Below are positions 1-8,040 of a DNA stretch of 49,968 bases, in pieces. Each line of letters starts with the position of its first letter. Position 1 is the first letter of the stretch. The stretch lies in the NCBI GenBank assembly GCA_013361955.1, contig JABFXA010000011.1, forward strand, positions 1-49,968. Reading direction: 5' to 3'. A program made the translations under genes and the position numbers. The DNA comes from Nocardioidaceae bacterium (lineage in GTDB: Bacteria > Actinomycetota > Actinomycetes > Propionibacteriales > Nocardioidaceae). A model generated the notes under the pieces. It worked only from the letters and a program-made list of their open reading frames with translations, was not told the origin of the DNA and made no database searches.

Positions 1-109
1 CGAGAGGTCACCCGTGTCCCGCCGAGAGGTCACCCGTGTCCCGCCGAGAGGTCACCCGTGTCCCGCCGAGAGGTCACCCGTGTCCCGCCGAGAGGTCACC
101 CGTGTCCCG
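1..109. repeat. 22-bp tandem array A (5 units)
   Basis: Five head-to-tail units of 22 bp start at 1, 23, 45, 67 and 89. Units are identical; the last lacks one base. Each carries the core GAGGTCACCCGTGTCCCG. The window begins inside the array, so its true length is unknown. There are no spacers and no credible coding frame. It lies downstream of the fadB stop and adjoins a related array in inverted orientation. Confidence 0.95.
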
Positions 110-113
110 GGTC

Positions 114-201
114 GGGACGGAAGTGACGATTCGGGGGGACGGGAGTGACGCTTCGCGGGGACCGGAGTGACGCTTCGGCGGGACCGGAGTGACGCTTCGG
201 C
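114..201. repeat. 22-bp tandem array B (4 units), inverted relative of array A
   Basis: Four 22-bp units start at 114, 136, 158 and 180 and share the core GGAGTGACGCTTCG, with a few substitutions in the first two units. The reverse complement of a unit matches the array A unit at 16 of 22 positions, so B is a diverged inverted copy. The junction reads GTCCCG-GGT-CGGGAC (104-118), a perfect inverted repeat. The last unit ends two bases before the fadB stop. Transcribed from fadB, the two arrays could fold into a long hairpin and end the message; this role is inferred. Confidence 0.9.
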
Positions 202-203
202 GG

Positions 204-2291
204 TCAGGGGTGGAAGCGGCGGCCGGTGACCTTCTCGGAGATGCCCTCGCGGTCGAGGAGCTGGGTGAGGCCACCGTTCCAGAACGAGAAGCCGGCGCCG
301 GTGATCATCGCCAGGTCGAGGTCCTCCGGGGCGGCGACGACCCCGTCGTCGAGCATCAGCCGGGCCTCCTCGGCCAGCGCCTCGAGAACCCGCTGCCGGA
401 CCTGCGGAGCGTCGAGGGCGGTGCCGTCCTCGGGAGGCGCGAACAGCTCGGCGACCTCGGGGTCGACGGTGAAGTCCGGGGCGTACACGCTGGTCTTCCC
501 GGCGGCCACCATGGCCTGCAGGTGGGGGGAGACGTGGAACCGGTCCGGGAACGCGCCGCGCAGCGTCTCGCTGTTGTGCAGCGCGACCGCGGGTCCGACC
601 AGCGACAGCAGGAAGAACGGCGGCATCGGTGCCACGCCGGCGAACGCGCCGTCGGCGACCGGCAGCGGGGTGCCCTCGTCGACGACCCGGCCGACCTCGC
701 CCATGAACCGGCCGAGCAGCCGGTTCACGATGAACGACGGGCTGTCGTTGACCAGGATCGTGGTCTTCTTCAGCGTCTTGCCGGTCGCGAAGGCCGTGGC
801 CAGCGTCGCGTCGTCGGTGCGCTCGCCCTGGACGATCTCCAGCAGCGGCATCACCGCGACCGGGTTGAAGAAGTGGAACCCGACGACGCGCTCCGGGTGC
901 TCCAGGTCGGCGGCCATCTCGGTGATGGACAGCGACGAGGTGTTCGTGGCCAGCACGCACCCGGGCGAGACCACCGCCTCGACGTCGGCGAAGACCTGCT
1001 TCTTCACCTTCATCTCCTCGAACACCGCCTCGATCACGAAGTCGGCGTCCGCGAAGACGTCGGCCTTCTCGACGGCGCCGGACACGAGGGCCTTGAGCCG
1101 GTTCGCCCTGTCCTGCGACACCCGGCTCTTGCCGAGCAGCTTGTCGACCTCGGCGTGCACGTAGCCGACGCCCTTGTCGACCCGGTCCTGGTCGAGGTCG
1201 GTGAGGACGACGGGCACCTCGAGGCGGCGTACGAACAGCAGCGCGAGCTGGCTGGCCATCAGGCCGGCGCCGACGATGCCGACCTTCGTGACCGGACGGG
1301 CCAGCGCCTTGTCGGGGGCGCCCGCGGGTCGCTTGGCGCGCTTCTGCACCAGGTCGAAGGAGTACAGGCTGGCCGCCAGCTCCGGGGTCAGCATCAGGTC
1401 GGCGAGCGCCTCGTCCTCGGCGGCGAACGCCTCGTCGCGCGACGCGGTGCGGGCGGCCGCGACCAGCTCCAGCGCCCGGTACGGCGCGGGGGCGGCGCCA
1501 CCGGTCTTGGAGTCGGCGATCCCGCGCCCGTGCTGCACGGCCCGGTCCCAGGCCTCGCCGCGGTCCACCTCGGGACGCTCGACCCGGACCGCGCCGGTGA
1601 GCACCCGGGCCGCCCACAGCAGCGACTGCTCGAGGAAGTCGGCGCCCTCGAGCTCCGCGTCCGCGAGGCCGAGCTCGAAGGCCGCGTGCCCGGTGAGCGT
1701 CCGGCCCTGGTTGAGCGGGTTCTCGACGATCACCCGCACCGCCTTCTCGGCGCCGACGAGGTTCGGCAGCAGGTAGGCGCCGCCCCACCCGGGCACCAGG
1801 CCGAGCATCGTCTCGGGCAGGCCGAGCGCCGGGGCGGAGTCCTGGACGGTGCGGTACGTGCAGTGCAGCGCGACCTCGAGGCCACCGCCGAGCGCGAGCC
1901 CGTTGACGAACGCGAACGACGGCTTGCCGCCGTCCTGCAGCTTGCGGAACACGGCGTGCCCGAGCCGGGCGACCAGCAGCGCGTCGTCGCGACCGCGCAT
2001 CCCGGTCATCGCGCTCAGGTCGGCGCCGGCCGCCAGGATGAACGGCTTGCCGGTGATGCCGATCGCGGTCACGTCGTCGCGGCCGAGCGCGGAGTCGAGG
2101 GCGGCGTTCAGCGACGCGAGCGACTTCGGCCCGAACGTGTTCGGCCGGGTGTGGTCGAGCCCGTTGTCGAGCGTGATCAGCGCCATCGTGCCGGCGCCGA
2201 GCGGCAGCGCGACGTCGCGCGACTTCGCCTCGGTGAGCACCTCGTCGGGGGACAGCGCGGTGCCGCGGTCGATCAGGTCCTGCAGCGTCAT
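204..2291 (-). CDS. fadB: Fatty-acid oxidation multifunctional protein (enoyl-CoA hydratase / 3-hydroxyacyl-CoA dehydrogenase)
   Basis: 695-residue bifunctional beta-oxidation enzyme that hydrates trans-2-enoyl-CoA and oxidises L-3-hydroxyacyl-CoA with NAD. The crotonase domain (about 30-250) has the oxyanion-hole region GGGLEVALHC and the second acidic segment GLPETMLGLVPGWGG. The dehydrogenase part starts near residue 340 with the Rossmann motif VGIVGAGLMASQ, followed by NTSSLSITE and the catalytic-His segment VGFHFFNPV; a C-terminal 3HCDH domain completes it. The ATG overlaps the fadA stop by one base (TGATG), so the pair is translationally coupled and should form a trifunctional complex. 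The gene stops right at tandem array B. Identification of the family is firm; chain-length preference cannot be read. Confidence 0.93.
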   Translation of the reverse strand: MTLQDLIDRGTALSPDEVLTEAKSRDVALPLGAGTMALITLDNGLDHTRPNTFGPKSLASLNAALDSALGRDDVTAIGITGKPFILAAGADLSAMTGMRGRDDALLVARLGHAVFRKLQDGGKPSFAFVNGLALGGGLEVALHCTYRTVQDSAPALGLPETMLGLVPGWGGAYLLPNLVGAEKAVRVIVENPLNQGRTLTGHAAFELGLADAELEGADFLEQSLLWAARVLTGAVRVERPEVDRGEAWDRAVQHGRGIADSKTGGAAPAPYRALELVAAARTASRDEAFAAEDEALADLMLTPELAASLYSFDLVQKRAKRPAGAPDKALARPVTKVGIVGAGLMASQLALLFVRRLEVPVVLTDLDQDRVDKGVGYVHAEVDKLLGKSRVSQDRANRLKALVSGAVEKADVFADADFVIEAVFEEMKVKKQVFADVEAVVSPGCVLATNTSSLSITEMAADLEHPERVVGFHFFNPVAVMPLLEIVQGERTDDATLATAFATGKTLKKTTILVNDSPSFIVNRLLGRFMGEVGRVVDEGTPLPVADGAFAGVAPMPPFFLLSLVGPAVALHNSETLRGAFPDRFHVSPHLQAMVAAGKTSVYAPDFTVDPEVAELFAPPEDGTALDAPQVRQRVLEALAEEARLMLDDGVVAAPEDLDLAMITGAGFSFWNGGLTQLLDREGISEKVTGRRFHP

Positions 2292-3493
2292 CAGGCGGCC
2301 TCTCCCTCGGTGTGGTGCGGGTTCTCCCAGATCACGGTGCCGCCCATGCCGATCCCGATGCACATGGTGGTCAGCCCGTAGCGGACCTCCGGCCGCTCCT
2401 CGAACTGGCGGGCGAGCTGGTTCATCAGGCGTACGCCGCAGGAGGCCAGCGGGTGGCCCATCGCGATCGCGCCGCCGTACGGGTTCACCCGCGGGTCGTC
2501 GTCGGCGATGCCGAAGTGCTCGAGGAAGGCCAGCACCTGGACGGCGAACGCCTCGTTGACCTCGAACGCGTCGATGTCGTCGATGGTCAGCCCGGCCTGC
2601 CTCAGCGCCTTCTCGGTGGCCGGGATCGGGCCGGCGCCCATCACCTCGGGCTCGACGCCGGTGAAGGAGTACGACACCAGCCGCATCTTCACCGGGAGGC
2701 CGAGCTCGCGCGCGGTCTCCTCGTCGGCGAGCAGGCACGCGGTCGCGCCGTCGTTGATGCCCGCGGCGTTGCCGGCGGTGACCCGGCCGTGTGCGCGGAA
2801 CGGCGTCTTCAGGGCGGCGAGATCCTCGAGCGTGGTGCCCGGGCGGGGCGGCTCGTCGGTGCTGACCAGGCCCCAGCCGGCCTCCGCGGTGCGGGCCGCG
2901 ACCGGGACCAGGTCGGGCTGGATCCGCTGCCCGTCGTACGCCGCGGCGGTGCGCTGCTGCGAGGCGACGGCGTACGCGTCGGTGCGCTGCTTGGTGATCG
3001 TCGGGTAGCGGTCGTGCAGGTTCTCGGCGGTCCTGCCCATCACCAGGGCGTCGGGGTCGACGATCCGCTCGGACAGGATCCGCGGGTTCGGGTCGACCGC
3101 CTCGCCCATCGGGTGCCGGCCCATGTGCTCGACACCGCCGGCGATGACCACGTCGTAGGAGCCGAACGCGATGCCGGCCGCGGTGGTGGTCACCGCGGTC
3201 ATCGCGCCCGCGCACATCCGGTCGACGGCGTACCCGGGCACGCTCTGCGGCAGCCCGGCGAGCAGCGCCGCGGTGCGGCCGATGGTCAGCCCCTGGTCGC
3301 CGATCTGGGTGGTCGCCGCGATGGCCACCTCGTCGACGCGCTCCGGGGGCAGGCCGGGGTTACGGCGCAGGAGCTCGCGGATGCACTTGATCACCAGGTC
3401 GTCGGCACGCGTCTCGGCGTACTGGCCCGTGGCCTTGCCGAACGGCGTCCGCACGCCGTCGACGAAGACGACCTCTCGCAGCTGTCGGGGCAC
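2291..3493 (-). CDS. fadA: Acetyl-CoA C-acyltransferase (thiolase, FadA type)
   Basis: 400-residue thiolase that cleaves 3-ketoacyl-CoA with CoA. The nucleophile lies in DRMCAGAM near residue 90, the NEAFA motif is present, and the catalytic His (AIAMGHPLASCG) and second Cys (TMCIGIGMGG) are near the C terminus. The GTG start has an AGGAG box 8 nt upstream. It is the promoter-proximal gene of fadA-fadB; its promoter carries a palindromic motif found again upstream of the second thiolase at 13.6 kb. Length fits degradative thiolases. Confidence 0.93.
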   Translation of the reverse strand: MPRQLREVVFVDGVRTPFGKATGQYAETRADDLVIKCIRELLRRNPGLPPERVDEVAIAATTQIGDQGLTIGRTAALLAGLPQSVPGYAVDRMCAGAMTAVTTTAAGIAFGSYDVVIAGGVEHMGRHPMGEAVDPNPRILSERIVDPDALVMGRTAENLHDRYPTITKQRTDAYAVASQQRTAAAYDGQRIQPDLVPVAARTAEAGWGLVSTDEPPRPGTTLEDLAALKTPFRAHGRVTAGNAAGINDGATACLLADEETARELGLPVKMRLVSYSFTGVEPEVMGAGPIPATEKALRQAGLTIDDIDAFEVNEAFAVQVLAFLEHFGIADDDPRVNPYGGAIAMGHPLASCGVRLMNQLARQFEERPEVRYGLTTMCIGIGMGGTVIWENPHHTEGEAA

Positions 3494-3529
3494 GCGGGTG
3501 CTCCTGTCGTGGTCGGGGATGGTGCCCCC

Positions 3530-3558
3530 AGGCTACTCAGCAGTAACAACGCCCGGAA
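3530..3558 (-). promoter_or_regulatory. fadAB promoter with candidate operator
   Basis: On the minus strand TTCCGG (3558-3553) and TAGCCT (3535-3530) are 17 bp apart, a plausible -35/-10 pair. Between them and touching the -10 lies TACTGCTGAGTA (3545-3534), an inverted repeat TACT-N4-AGTA. A repressor bound here would block RNA polymerase. A 13/14 match to the extended motif TACTCAGCAGTAAC (3534-3547) lies upstream of fadA2 at 13553. Confidence 0.5.
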
Positions 3559-3580
3559 GGCGAGGTGTGTGTGGCCGTGG

Positions 3581-4171
3581 TCACCCGCCCGTACGGCGCG
3601 GCCGGACCCGCACGTGCATCCGCTCGCCCTGGGGGCCGAACAGGCTGAGGAACTCCACCGCACGGCTGTCGGCGCTGCCGAACCAGTGCGGCTCGCGGGT
3701 GTCGAACTCGGCCACCTCGCCGGCCTTCAGGACCAGGTCGAGGTCGCCGACGCAGAGGCGCAGCCGCCCGGACAGCACGTAGAGCCACTCGTAGCCCTCG
3801 TGCGTGCGCAGGTCCGGGACGGTGCGGGTGGAGCCGGCGTCGATCCGGTGCCGGTAGGCGCGGATCCCGCCCGGCTGCCGGTTCAGTGGCACCAGCGTCT
3901 GCCCGTCGCTGCGGCGCGGGCGCAGCGGCACCCGCGGGTCGGGCGTGATCGCACCGCCGATCATGGTCTCCACGGTCGCGTCGAGCGCCCGCCCGATCGG
4001 CAGCAGCAGCTCGAGCGTGGGCCGGCGCCGGCCGGACTCGAGCCGCGACAGCGTGCTCACCGAGATTCCGGTGGCGCGGGACAGGTCGGCCAGCGTGGTG
4101 CTCTTCTCCTGGCGGAGGGCGCGCAGCCGCGGGCCCACGGCGCGCAGCTGCTCCTCGAGGTCGTCGGTCAT
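3581..4171 (-). CDS. XRE-family transcriptional regulator with C-terminal cupin
   Basis: 196-residue regulator. An N-terminal helix-turn-helix (about 10-65; TLADLSRATGISVSTLSRLE) is followed by a cupin-2 domain (about 105-185; HEGYEWLYVLSGRLRL then PHWFGSA), the usual ligand-sensing layout of this family. I start it at the ATG at 4171, which lies 6 nt after a CAAACT -10-like hexamer (leaderless); an in-frame ATG at 4201 would add ten residues but would consume the promoter palindrome. It is divergent from the CPYC flavoprotein and probably controls both genes through the intervening palindrome. Ligand unknown. Confidence 0.88.
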   Translation of the reverse strand: MTDDLEEQLRAVGPRLRALRQEKSTTLADLSRATGISVSTLSRLESGRRRPTLELLLPIGRALDATVETMIGGAITPDPRVPLRPRRSDGQTLVPLNRQPGGIRAYRHRIDAGSTRTVPDLRTHEGYEWLYVLSGRLRLCVGDLDLVLKAGEVAEFDTREPHWFGSADSRAVEFLSLFGPQGERMHVRVRPRRTGG

Positions 4172-4177
4172 TGTCCT

Positions 4178-4208
4178 AGTTTGCCGTTCCGGCAATGGCA
4201 TTTGTCAA
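4178..4208 (-). promoter_or_regulatory. Regulator promoter with palindromic operator TTGCCG-N3-CGGCAA
   Basis: Minus strand: a consensus -35 TTGACA (4208-4203) and a weak -10 CAAACT (4183-4178), 6 nt before the regulator ATG. A perfect 6-bp inverted repeat with a 3-bp centre (4181-4195) sits between them. Its position argues for an autoregulatory operator that may also affect the divergent flavoprotein gene. Confidence 0.55.
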
Positions 4209-4236
4209 CCGAGCAATCACCACGCACTCTGGTGGC

Positions 4237-5169
4237 ATGGACGAGCGAGACATGTACGACGTGGTGGTGGTCGGCGGCGGAGCGGCCGGCCTCACCTCGG
4301 GCCTGATCCTGGCCCGGTCCCGGCGACGGGTGGTGGTGGTCGACGCCGGCGAGCCGCGCAACGCGCCGGCCGAGGGGGTGCACGGGTTCCTGACCCGCGA
4401 CGGCCTGCCGCCCGGGGAGCTGACCCGGCTCGGCGCCGACGAGGTCCGCTCGTACGGCGGTGAGGTGCGCGCCGGACGCGCGGTGTCGGCGGAGCGCGAC
4501 GGCGACGGGTTCCTGGTGGACCTCGAGGACGGCACCCGGCTCGGTGCCCGGCGGCTGGTGGTGGCCAGCGGCGCGGTCGACGAGCTGCCGGAGCTGCCCG
4601 GGCTGGCCGACGGGTGGGGGCACGACGTAGTCCACTGCCCGTACTGCCACGGCTGGGAGGTGCGCGACCAGCGCATCGGGGTGCTGGTCAGCGGCCCGAC
4701 CGCCGCGCACCAGGCGCACCTGTTCCGCCAGCTCAGCGACCGGCTCACGCTGCTGCTCGACGGCGGCAGCGCGCTGGCGGAGGAGGAGGTGGTGCGGCTG
4801 GCCGCCAAGGGCGTCGAGGTGGTCACCGCCAAGGTCGTGGCGTTCGAGCGCGAGGACGGCCGGCTGCTCGGGGCCCGCCTCGCCGACGGCCGGCTGGTGC
4901 CCCTCGACGTGGTCGCGGTGCAGAGCCGGGTGCTCGCCCGCGCCGCGGTGCTCGACGCCCTCGGCGTGCCGAAGAACGACCTGTGGGCCGGCGAGCACGG
5001 CGAGCACCTGCTCGGCCAGGCCTACGCGGCGGACCCGATGACCCACCTCGCCGCGCCGGGTGTCTGGGTGGCGGGCAACAGCGCCGACCCGATGGCCCAG
5101 GTCGTGCACGCGGCCGCGGCCGGGGTGCGGGCAGGTGCGATGGCGAACGCCGACCTGGCGGTCAGCTGA
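4237..5169 (+). CDS. Thioredoxin-reductase-like flavoprotein with CPYC redox centre
   Basis: 310-residue FAD-dependent oxidoreductase. The FAD Rossmann motif VVVVGGGAAGL starts near residue 9. The redox pair is Cys134/Cys137 in HCPYCHGWE, not the CATC of classical thioredoxin reductase. The segment where NADPH would bind reads VLVSGPTAAHQA and lacks the usual GxGxxA. CPxCHG centres are known from dithiol oxidases such as GliT and HlmI that form disulfides using oxygen, so a disulfide-forming role is as likely as a reductase role (inference). ATG at 4237 is chosen; in-frame ATGs at 4195 and 4252 exist. Its stop overlaps the convergent gene through TCAGCTGA. Confidence 0.85.
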   Translation: MDERDMYDVVVVGGGAAGLTSGLILARSRRRVVVVDAGEPRNAPAEGVHGFLTRDGLPPGELTRLGADEVRSYGGEVRAGRAVSAERDGDGFLVDLEDGTRLGARRLVVASGAVDELPELPGLADGWGHDVVHCPYCHGWEVRDQRIGVLVSGPTAAHQAHLFRQLSDRLTLLLDGGSALAEEEVVRLAAKGVEVVTAKVVAFEREDGRLLGARLADGRLVPLDVVAVQSRVLARAAVLDALGVPKNDLWAGEHGEHLLGQAYAADPMTHLAAPGVWVAGNSADPMAQVVHAAAAGVRAGAMANADLAVS

Positions 5170-6037
5170 CCGCCTCGCGGATCGCCGCGGTGTGCTGCGG
5201 CGTCGACCCGCAGCACGCGCCGACCAGGTCGATGCCGATCTCCTTCAGGGCGCGGGCGTGCTCGGCCAGGTCGGCCGGCGAGGCGTCGTACTCGAAGCGG
5301 TCGCCGACCACCTGGGGGAGCCCGGCGTTGGACTGCGCCACCAGCAGCAGCCCCTCCGGGCGGGCCCGGGCGAGCTCGGCGGCGATCTGCTCCATCTCCT
5401 CCGGGCCGCGGCCGCAGTTGGCGCCGACCGCGTCGACGCCCAGCGCCGCGAGCGCGGTGACCGCGTCACCCGGCCGCACACCCATCATCGAGCGCAGGTT
5501 GGTGTCGAAGGACAGGGTGGCCACGACCGGCAGGTCGGGCACCACGGCGCGGGCCGCACGCACCGCCGCCTCGACCTCGGCGAGGTCGCTCATCGTCTCG
5601 ATCAGCACCAGGTCGATGCCGCCCTCCGCGAGCCCGCGCAGCTGCTCCTCGAAGAGCTGCTGCGCCTCGTCGGGGGTCAGCGTGCCGAGCGGGACGAGCA
5701 GCTCGCCGGTCGGACCGAGGCCGCCGGCGACCAGCACGCCGTGCTCGTCGGCGACCTCGCGGGCGATGCCCGCGGCGGCCGCGTTGAGCTCGTGCACGCG
5801 GTCCTCGAGCCCGTGCATGCGCAGCCGCGGGCGGGTGCCGCCGAAGGTGTTCGTGGTCAGCACCCGGGCGCCGGCGGCGGCGTACTGCTCGTGCGCGGCG
5901 CGGACCACCTCGGGACGGTCCGCGTTCCAGAGCTCGCCGGCGCCGCCGTCCTCGAGCCCGCGCTCCTGGAGCAGGGTGCCCATGCCGCCGTCGAGCACGA
6001 CGGTCCCGTCGCCGAGCAGCTCCGCCAGCCGGTTCAC
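5162..6037 (-). CDS. Homocysteine S-methyltransferase family protein
   Basis: 291-residue zinc methyltransferase of the MetH N-domain/MmuM family that transfers a methyl group to homocysteine. It opens with VVLDGGMGTLLQERG and ends with the zinc ligands: GANCGRG in the C-terminal third and GACCGST (Cys about 275-276). The family length fits a stand-alone enzyme; the methyl donor (S-methylmethionine, S-adenosylmethionine or a corrinoid/folate partner) cannot be told. The GTG start overlaps the upstream stop as GTGA, which fixes the start and implies translational coupling to the small protein before it. The 3' end overlaps the convergent flavoprotein gene by 8 bp. Confidence 0.9.
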   Translation of the reverse strand: MNRLAELLGDGTVVLDGGMGTLLQERGLEDGGAGELWNADRPEVVRAAHEQYAAAGARVLTTNTFGGTRPRLRMHGLEDRVHELNAAAAGIAREVADEHGVLVAGGLGPTGELLVPLGTLTPDEAQQLFEEQLRGLAEGGIDLVLIETMSDLAEVEAAVRAARAVVPDLPVVATLSFDTNLRSMMGVRPGDAVTALAALGVDAVGANCGRGPEEMEQIAAELARARPEGLLLVAQSNAGLPQVVGDRFEYDASPADLAEHARALKEIGIDLVGACCGSTPQHTAAIREAVS

Positions 6038-6321
6038 AGCGCCTCCAGGTAGTCGGCGAGCGCCTGCTCGCTCCAGTGCCGCTCCAGGTCGCTGACGACC
6101 CGGTCGGCGACCTCGGTGCTGCTGCCGTCGGCGGCGGTCCACGCGCCACGGGTCCAGCCGGCCAGGTAGTCGTCGCTGCCGGTCTCGCCGAGCCGCATCG
6201 CGGCCTCGTCGATGGCCTCCTGGAACCGGGGCGCCAACGGGGCCTTGGTCACGTTGTCGCCGGCCCGCGCGACCACCATCGAGGGCAGGTCGCGCCAGTA
6301 GGTCACCTGGTACTCCGTCAC
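6034..6321 (-). CDS. Small 'virulence factor' family protein (PF13769-like)
   Basis: 95-residue soluble protein starting VTEYQVTYWRDLPSMVV, with the conserved PRFQEAIDEAAMR segment and a DDYLAGW segment typical of the Pfam family named Virulence_fact. The name has no established molecular function. From memory, members often sit beside methyl-folate/corrinoid methyltransferases; here the stop overlaps the homocysteine methyltransferase start (GTGA), so a role in the same one-carbon reaction is inferred. The GTG at 6321 has no clear ribosome-binding site and lies 17 nt after the AlkD stop, suggesting an alkD-linked operon. Confidence 0.78.
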   Translation of the reverse strand: MTEYQVTYWRDLPSMVVARAGDNVTKAPLAPRFQEAIDEAAMRLGETGSDDYLAGWTRGAWTAADGSSTEVADRVVSDLERHWSEQALADYLEAL

Positions 6322-6338
6322 GCGAGGAGCGTAGACGG

Positions 6339-7043
6339 TCACAGGTGCTTGAGCGCCTCGCGTCTCGACAGGCCGGACAGCCGGTCCTCGTGCTCGGCCA
6401 CGAACGCGCGGACCCAGACCGGGTCGGTGCGCGCGTGCTGCCGCAGCGCCCAGCCGATCGCCTTGCGGACGAAGAACTCCCGGCCGAACGGCGTGCCCTC
6501 GAGGTTGGCCTCGACGGCGTACCGCAGCAGCTCCAGGTCGGTGTCGCCCTTGCGCGCGAGCTGCGCGATCACCGCCGTGCGCCGCAGCCACAGGTCGTCG
6601 GCGACCGCCCACGCCCGCAGCACCGGCGTCACCGCGTCAGCGTGCCCGCCCAGCAACGGGCCGACCCGGTTGCTCGCGACGGTGTCCACGTGGTCCCACC
6701 AGGCGCCGGTGACCACCAGGTGCTCGTACAGCGGCAGCGTCCGCGGGTCCTGGAAACCGCGGTAGCGCGGGTGCCCGGTGAGGGCGATCGCCGCATAGCG
6801 CTCCTCCCGGTACGAAGCCCCGTCCCACAGCTCGCGCACGCAGGCTTCCCACGCCGTGCGGCCGGGCAGCGGGTGCGCGGCGAACACCGACCGGCACACC
6901 GCCGCGAGCGGACCCGCCTGCACGCCGCGGAACGGCATCGCGGACCGCATGTACGCCTGCATCCCGGGCGCCTTCGCCGGGTCGCCCGCGGCCGCGACCG
7001 CGTCCCGGACCAGGCGCGCCAGCGTGGATGCGGCATCGGGCAT
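6339..7043 (-). CDS. AlkD-like DNA alkylation repair protein
   Basis: 234-residue HEAT-like-repeat DNA glycosylase of the AlkD family, which excises bulky or cationic N3/N7-alkylated purines without base flipping. Family signs are PGMQAYMRSAMPFRGV at the N terminus, the WWDHVDTVASNRVGPLL stretch with its conserved Trp/Asp, and FVRKAIGWALRQHARTDP near the C terminus. The ATG is preceded at 5 nt by CACTAT, a possible leaderless -10. It is divergent from the PAC2 gene across 51 bp and probably heads a three-gene operon with the two genes downstream. Confidence 0.9.
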   Translation of the reverse strand: MPDAASTLARLVRDAVAAAGDPAKAPGMQAYMRSAMPFRGVQAGPLAAVCRSVFAAHPLPGRTAWEACVRELWDGASYREERYAAIALTGHPRYRGFQDPRTLPLYEHLVVTGAWWDHVDTVASNRVGPLLGGHADAVTPVLRAWAVADDLWLRRTAVIAQLARKGDTDLELLRYAVEANLEGTPFGREFFVRKAIGWALRQHARTDPVWVRAFVAEHEDRLSGLSRREALKHL

Positions 7044-7094
7044 AGTGAGGACCGTAGTGGTGTTGGAGCGACACCACCCGAGAGACGGAGCGTG

Positions 7095-8033
7095 ATGGCG
7101 GACAGTCCCGGCTACGTGCACATCGTCGACGAGGTGCCCGAGCTCGACCACCTGGACCAGGGTCCGGTGCTGGTGCACGCCCTGGAGGGGTTCCTCGACG
7201 CCGGCAACGCGGGGGCGCTGGCCACCAAGCACCTGCTCGGCCGGTCCGCCGGGCGGGTCGTCGCCAGCTTCGACATCGACGCGTTCTACGACTACCGCGC
7301 CCGCCGGCCGCCGATGACGTTCTCGGAGTACCGGTACCAGGACTACGAGCCGCCCCGCCTGGTCGTGCGGCTCAACCACGACGACCTCGGCACGCCGTAC
7401 CTGCTGATGCACGGACCGGAGCCCGACACGCACTGGGAGGCGTTCGCGGTCGCGGTCAGGCAGGTCGTCGAGCGCCTGCGGGTGCGGCTGACGGTGGCGA
7501 TGGGCGCGGTCCCGATGGCGGTGCCGCACACCCGCCCGGTGATGCTCACCAACCACGGCACCACGCCCGACCTGCTGATCGCGGAGAACCTCTGGAAGGG
7601 CCAGATCCGGGTGCCCGCGAGCGCGCAGGCGCTGCTGGAGATGCGGCTCGGCGGCTGGGGGCACCCGGCGATGGGGTTCGTCGCGCACATCCCGCACTAC
7701 GTCGCGCAGTTCGACTACCCGTCCGCCGCGGCGACGATGCTCGAGTCGGTCGAGGTGGTCACCGGCCTGGAGTGGGACCTCACCGAGCTGCAGCGTGCCG
7801 GCGAGGCGAAGCTGGTCGAGATCGCGGCGCAGATCGAGGAGTCCCAGGAGGTCCTCGACGTGGTGCACGGCCTCGAGCAGCAGTACGACGCGTTCCACCG
7901 CCCCCAGACCGAGGGGGAGGCGCTGCCGCTGGCCGAGGAGCAGGAGCTGCCGACCGGCGAGGAGCTCGGCGCCGAGTTCGAGCGCTTCCTGGCCGGCCTC
8001 GACCGGCGCGACCGTCCCGACGAGAACGAGTAG
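7095..8033 (+). CDS. PAC2 family protein
   Basis: 312-residue PAC2 (proteasome assembly chaperone 2-like) protein, a family universal in proteasome-bearing actinobacteria. Characteristic segments are LVHALEGFLDAGNAG near the start, RPPMTFSEYRYQDYEPP, a GAVPMAVPHTRPV core, and GFVAHIPHYVAQFDYP. The last 60 residues are acidic and probably helical. Molecular function in bacteria is not settled; a chaperone role is by analogy. ATG at 7095 follows GGAG at 7 nt. tesB starts 7 bp downstream, so the two are one transcript. Confidence 0.88.
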   Translation: MADSPGYVHIVDEVPELDHLDQGPVLVHALEGFLDAGNAGALATKHLLGRSAGRVVASFDIDAFYDYRARRPPMTFSEYRYQDYEPPRLVVRLNHDDLGTPYLLMHGPEPDTHWEAFAVAVRQVVERLRVRLTVAMGAVPMAVPHTRPVMLTNHGTTPDLLIAENLWKGQIRVPASAQALLEMRLGGWGHPAMGFVAHIPHYVAQFDYPSAAATMLESVEVVTGLEWDLTELQRAGEAKLVEIAAQIEESQEVLDVVHGLEQQYDAFHRPQTEGEALPLAEEQELPTGEELGAEFERFLAGLDRRDRPDENE

Positions 8034-8040
8034 GACACCC

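Noticed and set aside
1-201. CRISPR-like short regular repeats
   Set aside because: Units are contiguous with no spacers, and no cas genes are nearby; they are plain tandem repeats.
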